From the NCBI GenBank assembly GCA_903875055.1, contig CAIQUX010000273.1, forward strand, positions 1 through 40,499: DNA of 40,499 bases, read 5' to 3'. A program made the position numbers and the translations under genes. This DNA is from an uncultured Bacteroidota bacterium (GTDB lineage: Bacteria; Bacteroidota; Bacteroidia; Chitinophagales; Chitinophagaceae). Shown in pieces: positions 34,000 to 40,499 of the stretch (within the stretch, counting starts at the first letter, position 1; each line of letters starts with the position of its first letter). Below the pieces are notes generated by a model. It ran no database searches, was not told the origin of the DNA, and worked only from the letters and a program-made list of their open reading frames with translations.

Positions 34000-35751
34000 T
34001 TACTTGATATTGATTTCCATCGGCAGGATGGTCTGTATCTTATTTTCCTGACTTCTGACTTTTTGAATTTCTTTATAGATGACATAGTCGTCTCCTAATA
34101 ACTGTTTAATGGTTGCCTCTTCTTTCTTTTTGCCCATCACTGATGACAATATTTCTTCAAATTGATCAACAGGTTTAGGATATTCAACCACCTTATACTC
34201 TTTGATTTTTGCCAAGGTCGAAACGCTTTGAAGAGCACGGTCTATATTGCCAAACGCATCCACCAACTTAAGGTCTTTGGCCAATTTACCGCTATAGACA
34301 TGTCCTTGAGCAAGATCCTCAACTTGTTCCATGCTTAATCTTCTGGCTGCCGATACCCTTGATTTGAACATAATATAGGTACTGTCTAAATATGATTGTA
34401 TCCATGCACGTTCAAGTTCGGTCATTGGCCTGGTCATGTTCGGAAAATCAGCATATTGGCTTGTTTTTACATTATCGAACGTCACTCCTAGCTTATTTTT
34501 CATCATGGCATCAATATTGAATAATACGCCGACAACACCGATAGAACCAGTCAGGCTAGTACTTTCAGCAAAGATACTGTCGCCTGCACAGGCAATATAA
34601 TAACCGCCACTAGCGGCATAGTTACCCATACTGACTACCAATGGTTTTTTAGCTTTTAATTCCATTAGCTCATGGTAGATAATTTCACTTGCCAGAGCAC
34701 TTCCGCCAGGTGAATTGACCCGTAAAACAACGGCTTTGATTGTTTCGTCACTCGCAATTTTTCGAATGGTTTTAATCATCGTCTTTGAATAGATTCCATC
34801 ATTTCCTTCACCATCATGGATTTCACCGGAAGCATACAAAACTGCAACCTTGTTCTTGTCTCTGACGGATGTATGTATGTTTCGTGCGTAATCAGACGGA
34901 GAAATGAATTCTATTTTTTCCTTTGCCTTTAAATTCAATTTATTCTTCATAATGTGCTCAACTGAATCTGAAAAAACCAGGCCATCAATAAATTTATATG
35001 TTACGGCATCTTTCGGAAACTTTATACTCCCTTCATTCGCCATTTTTGCTAAAGTTGCGGTGTCGAGTAAGGTTCTTACTGAAATAGTTTGCAGAAATTC
35101 AGCATAAAAATCATTCAGCAAAACACTTAACTGATATCGGTTCGGATCACTGAATTTTTCAAGTTTGAAAGGCTCATAAGCACCTTTGTATTTACCGCAA
35201 TGAAAGGCTTCTGAACTAATATCAAGTTTATCCAGCGTTCCTTTAAAAAAGGTGCCGGTAATGCCCAAACCCTTGAATTCAAGCATTCCTGAGGGGTTGA
35301 TATAAATTTTATCGCTGACTGTGGCCACGTAATAAGACTTCTGATCGGCAATTTCACCATAAGAATAGATGAATTTCTTGCTGCTTTTGAAATCAATCAG
35401 TGCGTCTTTAATCTCTTTTAAAGAAGCCCATCCATTTGAACAGATACCAGTCTTGATATAGATTCCTTTAATTCTGTCATCAGTTTTGGCATTTTTTATC
35501 GAAGCAAGTATGTCATTCAGACCTGTTGAACTTTGCTCACCTGCACCGATAAAAGACAATGAATTCTCCTTCCCCTGATCAGTAACTGTTTCATTCATAT
35601 CAAGACATAATACGGAGTTATCTTCGACCTCAGTTTCTTGGACACTGGAGGCTATTCCCGTCGCGATCCCTGTAAACGAAATGACAGTAATAAGCACGAA
35701 TAGTATGATGGCGCATAAACAGGCAAATAATATTTTAAAGAATTGTCTCAT
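34000..35751 (-). CDS. sppA: Signal peptide peptidase SppA, 67K type
   Basis: The product is 583 residues from ATG 35751; an upstream TTG at 35787 would add residues before the membrane anchor and is unlikely. An N-terminal membrane helix (residues about 5-33) is followed by two S49 peptidase-like domains. The catalytic dyad is visible: Lys138 in ADQKSYYVAT (N-terminal domain) and Ser381 in NYAASGGYYIACAGD (C-terminal domain), as in the E. coli enzyme. Further signatures are RVNSPGGSALASEIIYHEL and TSLTGSIGVVG. SppA degrades leftover signal peptides in the membrane. It diverges from folK with 62 bases between starts. Confidence 0.95.
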   Translation of the reverse strand: MRQFFKILFACLCAIILFVLITVISFTGIATGIASSVQETEVEDNSVLCLDMNETVTDQGKENSLSFIGAGEQSSTGLNDILASIKNAKTDDRIKGIYIKTGICSNGWASLKEIKDALIDFKSSKKFIYSYGEIADQKSYYVATVSDKIYINPSGMLEFKGLGITGTFFKGTLDKLDISSEAFHCGKYKGAYEPFKLEKFSDPNRYQLSVLLNDFYAEFLQTISVRTLLDTATLAKMANEGSIKFPKDAVTYKFIDGLVFSDSVEHIMKNKLNLKAKEKIEFISPSDYARNIHTSVRDKNKVAVLYASGEIHDGEGNDGIYSKTMIKTIRKIASDETIKAVVLRVNSPGGSALASEIIYHELMELKAKKPLVVSMGNYAASGGYYIACAGDSIFAESTSLTGSIGVVGVLFNIDAMMKNKLGVTFDNVKTSQYADFPNMTRPMTELERAWIQSYLDSTYIMFKSRVSAARRLSMEQVEDLAQGHVYSGKLAKDLKLVDAFGNIDRALQSVSTLAKIKEYKVVEYPKPVDQFEEILSSVMGKKKEEATIKQLLGDDYVIYKEIQKVRSQENKIQTILPMEINIK

Positions 35752-35813
35752 GTTTTTTATCAATATTTGTGGCAAAAATAATCGCAACAGATTCTTTACA
35801 TTATCAATTTAGT

Positions 35814-36311
35814 ATGAATGGTATTTATGTCATTACAGGTGGCAACCTTGGAAACAGGGTCGAAAATCTTCAACAATGCAGGCAAGCAATTGAAAAGCGC
35901 ATAGGCACTATTATACAATCCTCTGGCATATACGAAACAGCCGCTTGGGGTAATGAAATGGACGCTGCTTACCTTAATCAGGTACTCTTCATTCATACTC
36001 ACAAGTCAGCCATAGAAACATTAGAGGAAAGTCTTTCCATAGAACATGAACTTGGAAGGACCCGTAATAAGAAATGGGAAGCCCGCCTCATCGATATTGA
36101 CATCCTTTTTTTTAATGATGATGTAATTCATACTGATCAACTTACTGTTCCTCATCCTCATCTTCAAAGCAGGCGGTTTGTTTTGGTACCACTGAGTGAA
36201 ATCGCAGGAGATTTTATACATCCTTTGCTTGGGAAACGCGTCAATGAGTTGCTTTTACATTGTGATGACCCCCTGAATGTCAGTTTATTCGATGTGTCTA
36301 TCAAAAAGTAA
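35814..36311 (+). CDS. folK: 2-amino-4-hydroxy-6-hydroxymethyldihydropteridine pyrophosphokinase
   Basis: The product is 165 residues from ATG 35814; the longer frame uses a GTG and adds residues without family similarity. Motifs are GGNLGNRVENLQQCRQ (usually GSNLGDR), SSGIYETAAWG, NQVLFIHT, ELGRTRNKKWEARLIDIDIL and VPHPHLQSRRFVLVPLSEIA. The conserved PR-x-IDIDIL reads ARLIDIDIL, so Ala replaces Pro. HPPK transfers pyrophosphate from ATP to the pterin in folate synthesis. It is followed by a deoxynucleoside kinase gene on the same strand. Confidence 0.94.
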   Translation: MNGIYVITGGNLGNRVENLQQCRQAIEKRIGTIIQSSGIYETAAWGNEMDAAYLNQVLFIHTHKSAIETLEESLSIEHELGRTRNKKWEARLIDIDILFFNDDVIHTDQLTVPHPHLQSRRFVLVPLSEIAGDFIHPLLGKRVNELLLHCDDPLNVSLFDVSIKK

Positions 36312-36365
36312 GCTAGCAGAATATGACTCTGAATAACTATTTCCCTTACTGCATGGGCTTTGTTT

Positions 36366-36373
36366 TATATTTG
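36366..36373 (+). promoter_or_regulatory. -7 promoter element of the deoxynucleoside kinase gene
   Basis: TATATTTG (TAnnTTTG) ends 13 bases before the ATG at 36387, so the leader would be only a few bases. A TTC occupies the -33 region. Confidence 0.42.
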
Positions 36374-36386
36374 CCCGTTGAACATC

Positions 36387-37019
36387 ATGAACTATAAATT
36401 CATTACCGTAGAAGGAAATATCGGTGCAGGTAAAACGACGCTTTCGGGTCTTCTCCAACAATCATTTGAAGCCAAACTGATACTTGAACAATTCGCAGAC
36501 AACCCATTTCTGCCTAAATTTTATGAAGACCAAAAGCGATATTCATTTCCTTTAGAATTGTCCTTTCTAGCAGAAAGGTATAAACAACTAAAAGACATGC
36601 TGAATACTCGAGATCTGTTTAATCAATATATCATTTCAGATTACCTTTTTATTAAAAGCAAATTGTTCGCTAAAGTGAATTTGGCTGAAGATGAGTATAA
36701 ACTCTATGAAACCCTCTTCGACATCATTTACCCCAATTTGCCTGAACCTGATCTTATTATTTATTTACATGCCCCCTTGACCAAATTAAAAGAGAACATA
36801 AAGAAAAGAAATCGCGACTACGAGCAAAATATTCAGGATGATTACCTGGTGGATCTTCAAAATGCCTATCTTCAATTGATAAAATCAGAAAAGTTCAAGA
36901 CACTCATTATCGATACTACCCAGACTGACTTCATGCATAATCCATCACACCTTAAGCAACTTTTAGTCCATCTTGAAAAAGAATATAGTTATGGACATCA
37001 TTTCATTAATTTCATATAA
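36387..37019 (+). CDS. Deoxynucleoside kinase (dCK/dGK family)
   Basis: The product is 210 residues from ATG 36387; the longer frame begins at a TTG. The P-loop EGNIGAGKTTLSGLL spans residues 9-23. FLPKFYEDQKRYSFPLELSF and LAERYKQLKDM form the substrate helix region, ISDYLFIKSKLFA stands at the usual DRS-type motif position, and NIKKRNRDYEQ is the lid with arginines. Enzymes of this family phosphorylate deoxynucleosides for salvage. In Bacteroidota such genes commonly lie next to folK, as here. Substrate preference (dA, dG or dC) cannot be read from the sequence. Confidence 0.9.
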   Translation: MNYKFITVEGNIGAGKTTLSGLLQQSFEAKLILEQFADNPFLPKFYEDQKRYSFPLELSFLAERYKQLKDMLNTRDLFNQYIISDYLFIKSKLFAKVNLAEDEYKLYETLFDIIYPNLPEPDLIIYLHAPLTKLKENIKKRNRDYEQNIQDDYLVDLQNAYLQLIKSEKFKTLIIDTTQTDFMHNPSHLKQLLVHLEKEYSYGHHFINFI

Positions 37020-37066
37020 TTCGGATGTTTTTTGCATAATCCTGCTCATTTCGGTCGGTTTAGTAC

Positions 37067-37074
37067 TACTTTTG
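37067..37074 (+). promoter_or_regulatory. -7 promoter element of the aldolase gene
   Basis: TACTTTTG matches TAnnTTTG and lies 26 bases before the ATG at 37101. No TTG at the correct distance. Confidence 0.45.
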
Positions 37075-37100
37075 CTTACTTTTTAAAAAATTATAACATC

Positions 37101-38159
37101 ATGGCAAATCAAACAATTATCGATTTATTAGGCAATAACGCCGCTTACTACCTTGACCACAAATGTGCTACCATTTCTAAAGAAGATTTGTACTCTCCGT
37201 CTAAAAAGACTGTGGATGAAGTTTGGGCTCTAAGTAACCGTAATACGCAAACATTGAAAAGCATTCAAAGCATTTTAGGTAACGGCCGTCTGAAAAATAC
37301 TGGTTATGTTTCAATTCTGCCTGTAGATCAGGGTATTGAACATAGTGCCGGTGCTTCTTTTGCTCCAAACCCTATTTATTTTGATCCGGAAAATATCGTA
37401 AAACTTGCCATGGAAGGCGGATGTAATGCAGTGGCTTCAACATATGGTGTATTAGGAGCTTGTGCTCGAAAATATGCTCATAAAATACCTTTCATCGTGA
37501 AGATTAATCATAATGAATTCATATCGTATCCAAACAAGTTTGATCAGATCATGTTCGGTACTGTAAAAGATGCCTGGAATATGGGTGCAACTGCAGTGGG
37601 TGCTACCATTTATTTCGGAAGCGACGAAAGTACCCGTCAGATTCAAGAAGTGGCCAAAGCATTTGAGTATGCACATGAATTGGGTATGGCCACCGTCCTT
37701 TGGTGTTATTTACGCAACCCTGCCTTTAAAACTGCTGAAGCTGATTATCATACTGCAGCCGACTTGACCGGACAGGCTAATCATCTGGGTGTGACGATAC
37801 AAGCTGACATCATCAAACAAAAATTACCTTCCAACAATGGCGGTTATAATGCCTTGAAATTCGGAAAAACCCATAAGTTTGTTTACGAAAAGCTTAGCAC
37901 CGACCACCCTATCGACCTTACACGTTATCAGGTTGCCAACTGCTATATGGGACGAATTGGTCTAATCAACAGCGGTGGAGAAAGTAAAGGTGCCACGGAT
38001 ACGGCAGAAGCAGTGATGACCGCTGTAGTTAACAAACGAGCTGGTGGTATGGGTTTAATCAGTGGACGAAAAGCGTTTCAGAAACCTATGAAAGAAGGTA
38101 TAGAACTTCTGAACACAATACAGGACGTCTATCTTGACAAAAGTATTACATTAGCCTAA
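37101..38159 (+). CDS. fbaB: Class I fructose-bisphosphate aldolase (DhnA/FbaB type)
   Basis: The product is 352 residues from ATG 37101, which follows a -7 element by 26 bases; the upstream TTG frame is not supported. It contains [51 protein letters not shown] and [17 protein letters not shown], all typical of the archaeal/bacterial DhnA-type Schiff-base aldolases. It interconverts fructose-1,6-bisphosphate with glyceraldehyde-3-phosphate and dihydroxyacetone phosphate. The lysine that forms the Schiff base was not assigned with confidence. Confidence 0.93.
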   Translation: MANQTIIDLLGNNAAYYLDHKCATISKEDLYSPSKKTVDEVWALSNRNTQTLKSIQSILGNGRLKNTGYVSILPVDQGIEHSAGASFAPNPIYFDPENIVKLAMEGGCNAVASTYGVLGACARKYAHKIPFIVKINHNEFISYPNKFDQIMFGTVKDAWNMGATAVGATIYFGSDESTRQIQEVAKAFEYAHELGMATVLWCYLRNPAFKTAEADYHTAADLTGQANHLGVTIQADIIKQKLPSNNGGYNALKFGKTHKFVYEKLSTDHPIDLTRYQVANCYMGRIGLINSGGESKGATDTAEAVMTAVVNKRAGGMGLISGRKAFQKPMKEGIELLNTIQDVYLDKSITLA

Positions 38160-38247
38160 CCTATTATTACTTTTTTCAATTCGTTCATCTGAAAGATTTG
38201 CGTATCTTGAGATACTTTAAACCGGCGATTAAAGGCTGTATTACTCC

Positions 38248-39393
38248 ATGGATTCAACTACTATCATTGAACGAATAAAGAATGTCGAATTACTGAAAAA
38301 TGACAATTCAGAAGTTTGGGACAATATAACGGATGAATTTCCTTATTTCAGTTGTGCCCAGTGGTTAAAATACGGAAACAGGTCTTTGAATGGTGCCTTT
38401 CAATTAAAACCGGTCTTTTTATACAAATCTGAACCACTTGAATTTGCTCGTTACAATCTCTTGTTAGAGGATTCGAAGGTTATTCAAGTTTCAGAAAGTA
38501 ACATTAGCAAGCTGGAAAAAGAATCAAAGACAGAAATTTTTACTACACAGCAGCCTACCGAGACTGTGAATCTAGCAGCATCTTCGGTAGAACCAATTCT
38601 TGAAACTTCTATAGAGCCCTTAGTGGATGAAATGAATGTCCTATCGGTTAATTCTGATATGGTTGGCAATAAACAAAAGCAGGAAGAAAAAGTTGCAGTA
38701 CAGATTCAATCGGTTGAAAAAAATCCGGATTCAAGATTTTCACCAAAAGAAAATGAGATTGATTTAACGTCTTCTGCAGAAACAACTCCGAATGAAACTC
38801 CACTTGAGGTGAAAACTATCGAAGTCCAATCTGATAACGTTTCGGCAAACGAGGATATATTGGAGCTGATCAATGAGTTGCCAAACTCCGCTCCTTTCGA
38901 ACTCAATGACGTATTGCATACCAAGCATAAGGTAGTTGAAGTAAAAATTTCAAACCTATCAGACAAGATACTCTCATCCGCTAACACTGAATTTTCTCAA
39001 AAACCTATAGCTAATACAGAATATGACGAGGATAAATCTCTCTTGGTCGTGATGAGTTTTACAGAATGGCTGAACCATTTCAAACATAAGACTGAGGTAG
39101 AGAAGAAGGAAGCCAAAGAGAAAAAGGCACTTAAAGCGGCATGGCAAAAAGAAAAACTGGCAGAAGCTGCAGATGAAGAATTAGATGAGATACCTGAACC
39201 GCTTTTCAAACAGGCGATGGATTCTATTTCTATGGAATCTTCGTTGATTAGTGAAGCTCTTGCTGAAATTTTAGCCAAACAAGGAAAGAAGGATAAAGCA
39301 ATTTCAATGTATAAAAAATTAAGTTTGCGTAATCCCGAAAAAAGCACTTACTTTGCGGACCTTATTAATGAATTAAATTTAAACTTCGAATAA
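38248..39393 (+). CDS. TPR-like protein of unknown function upstream of secG
   Basis: The 381-residue product has no signal peptide. Residues 1-80 form a compact N-terminal domain (VWDNITDEFPYFSCAQWLKY, PLEFARYNLLLED). Residues about 85-255 are acidic, Ser/Thr/Glu-rich and probably disordered. Residues about 265-320 are charged and helical (VEKKEAKEKKALKAAWQKE), and the last 50 residues form a TPR-like helix pair (ALAEILAKQGKKDKAISMY, KLSLRNPEKSTYFADL). Similar proteins lie directly before secG in other Bacteroidota; the function is unknown. The secG ATG comes 2 bases after its stop, so they are co-translated. Confidence 0.75.
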   Translation: MDSTTIIERIKNVELLKNDNSEVWDNITDEFPYFSCAQWLKYGNRSLNGAFQLKPVFLYKSEPLEFARYNLLLEDSKVIQVSESNISKLEKESKTEIFTTQQPTETVNLAASSVEPILETSIEPLVDEMNVLSVNSDMVGNKQKQEEKVAVQIQSVEKNPDSRFSPKENEIDLTSSAETTPNETPLEVKTIEVQSDNVSANEDILELINELPNSAPFELNDVLHTKHKVVEVKISNLSDKILSSANTEFSQKPIANTEYDEDKSLLVVMSFTEWLNHFKHKTEVEKKEAKEKKALKAAWQKEKLAEAADEELDEIPEPLFKQAMDSISMESSLISEALAEILAKQGKKDKAISMYKKLSLRNPEKSTYFADLINELNLNFE

Positions 39394-39395
39394 TT

Positions 39396-39788
39396 ATGGC
39401 ATTTTTATTATTTATATTGATTGTAGTCACTTGTGCAGCGTTAGCTTTTTTTGTCCTGATTCAAAACCCTAAAGGTGGTGGATTGGCAGGATCCTTTGGT
39501 GGGTTAGGCAATCAAATGATGGGTGCCAAACAAAGCACAGACGTGGTTGAAAAAGGAACATGGGTTTGCGCTGCAGCTTTATTGATCCTGACTTTAGGTT
39601 CATTCATCCTGACTCCAAAATCAACTACGAATGCGAACGAAAAAACACGTTCTGAAAAAGTGAATAAAGGTGTTCCTCCAGCACAGGCTCCTGCGCAACA
39701 GCAAGCTCCTGCGCAAGCTCAGCCTCAACCTGCCAATGCAGCACCAGCTCAGCAAGCTCCTGCGCAGGCACCAGCTCCTCAAAAATAA
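39396..39788 (+). CDS. secG: Protein-export translocase subunit SecG with Pro/Ala/Gln-rich tail
   Basis: The 130-residue product has two membrane helices (residues about 3-23 and 53-73) around the conserved loop VLIQNPKGGGLAGSFGG, which also contains the GNQMMGAKQSTDVVEKGTW stretch typical of Bacteroidota SecG. It is part of the SecYEG channel. The last about 40 residues are a low-complexity repeat of Ala, Pro and Gln (APAQ units), a common but variable extension in this phylum. A strong terminator follows. Confidence 0.95.
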   Translation: MAFLLFILIVVTCAALAFFVLIQNPKGGGLAGSFGGLGNQMMGAKQSTDVVEKGTWVCAAALLILTLGSFILTPKSTTNANEKTRSEKVNKGVPPAQAPAQQQAPAQAQPQPANAAPAQQAPAQAPAPQK

Positions 39789-39815
39789 AAGTAAGTTATA
39801 CCTATAAAAACCTAT

Positions 39816-39869
39816 AAAAAAAGCCTTGATTTTCAGAATGCTCGCATTCAAAGAATCAAGGCTTTTTTA
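39816..39869. terminator. Bidirectional terminator between secG and the YkgJ-type gene
   Basis: AAAAAAGCCTTGATT (39817-39831) pairs with AATCAAGGCTTTTTT (39854-39868), giving a 15-bp stem with A- and T-tracts that can end transcription in both directions. A small inner hairpin (GAATG with CATTC) fills the loop. It separates two convergent genes. Confidence 0.92.
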
Positions 39870-39894
39870 ATAATGTAAATTTGCATACGAGACA

Positions 39895-40362
39895 TCAGAA
39901 TAACTGAGTGAGTTTCTCGAGCATTGCATACACAGCAGGGCAAACTTCAGTATTCTTTAATGTCAAGGCTGTTCTTTTAAGTAAGACATCTTCATCCGTA
40001 TATGGATATCGTGCACAATCCGATGGCCTGACATCGTAAATGCTGCAATAATTATCACTTCCAAGAAAGCTGCATGGCTGTTGTTTCAATACATAATCAT
40101 TCTCATCATCCAGTTTCAGATAGGTTTGAATAAAATCGCCTTCTTTCATTGATAGAAATTTAGCGATACGTTTTATATCCGGGATTTTAAATCTGGGTGA
40201 ATGATTCTTACAGCAATTGGCACAATCAAGACAGTCTATTTTCGAAAAGACCTCTTCATGCAATTCAGGTAATTCCTTGATAATTTTTCGCTGATCACAT
40301 CGTTTAAGGAAATTTGCGTACTTCTTCGTGTTTTCTTTTGCAGCCTTTTGCCATATTTCCAT
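39895..40362 (-). CDS. YkgJ-family cysteine-cluster protein (putative Fe-S or zinc protein)
   Basis: The 155-residue product has the family pattern of clustered cysteines: CLDCANCCKNH near residues 44-54, PCSFLGSDNYCSIYDVRP near residues 96-113 and DCARYPY right after, followed by a final Cys in EVCPAVYAM. The CxxCxxCC...C...C...RPxxC arrangement suggests metal or iron-sulfur binding. The molecular role of the family is not established. It converges on secG across a shared terminator. Confidence 0.87.
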   Translation of the reverse strand: MEIWQKAAKENTKKYANFLKRCDQRKIIKELPELHEEVFSKIDCLDCANCCKNHSPRFKIPDIKRIAKFLSMKEGDFIQTYLKLDDENDYVLKQQPCSFLGSDNYCSIYDVRPSDCARYPYTDEDVLLKRTALTLKNTEVCPAVYAMLEKLTQLF

Positions 40363-40499
40363 TTGAATATATTGATTAGTTTGCCGGTTATTCCGGAAGA
40401 GAATGATTGTTAAACATGTAGAAAATTATCCTGCATTACATTGCTCAGATCTAGCCCTCAGATTTATTTAAGCTTTCAGATTATGTAACATGTCTTCTG

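Noticed and set aside
40468-40499. Possible C-terminal end of another minus-strand gene entering from the right edge (stop at 40468-40470).
   Set aside because: Only about ten codons are visible, too few to support a coding region.

Overview
The window looks like chromosomal DNA of a Bacteroidota bacterium, probably near the Chitinophagia/Sphingobacteriia. The signs are: type IX secretion (T9SS) C-terminal sorting domains, a TamA-like Omp85 protein that is a lipoprotein, a NusB of about 300 residues, a DAHP synthase fused to chorismate mutase, a DUF4476 protein, and many start sites preceded by the TAnnTTTG promoter element of this phylum. No tRNA, rRNA, CRISPR array or prophage was seen.

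1-7.2 kb: a single giant minus-strand gene runs off the left edge (at least 2,388 codons). It starts with a signal peptide, continues through about 1,400 residues of PKD/Ig-like surface domains, and then has 18 complete plus one partial copy of a 51-residue tandem repeat. 7.2-12.6 kb: divergent from it, a promoter and a cobalamin riboswitch precede four tightly packed plus-strand genes: a DUF4465 protein with a T9SS tail, a second T9SS surface protein, a BtuG-like beta-propeller lipoprotein and a BtuB-like TonB-dependent receptor. This reads as a vitamin B12 capture and uptake operon in which two surface proteins appear to be T9SS cargo.

12.6-21.3 kb: mostly minus-strand genes: a sortilin/BNR-repeat exoprotein, a LolA-fold periplasmic protein, sucC with its terminator, then (plus) a WecA-type phosphosugar transferase facing a nusB-DUF1573-yajC-divIC/ftsB-like operon. 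21.6-25.4 kb, plus strand: an RpfF-like crotonase (candidate DSF-type signal synthase), an Omp28-type lipoprotein with a CGWC motif, and a DtxR-family regulator paired with CorA.

25.4-26.7 kb is a scar. A decayed IS1595-family element, with three frameshifts in its transposase, abuts the C-terminal half of a dinB-type gene whose other half is missing. 26.8-33.8 kb: DAHP synthase/chorismate mutase, a glutaryl-CoA-dehydrogenase-like enzyme, a small NTF2-like protein, TamL, a TrmH-type RNA methyltransferase and a DUF4476 protein. 34-40.4 kb: SppA, FolK, a deoxynucleoside kinase, class I fructose-bisphosphate aldolase, a TPR-containing protein, SecG, and a YkgJ-type cysteine-cluster protein.

The most noteworthy parts are the riboswitch-led B12 operon with apparent T9SS cargo, the RpfF homologue in a Bacteroidota context, and the giant repeat protein with a minor repeat class carrying an extra cysteine.
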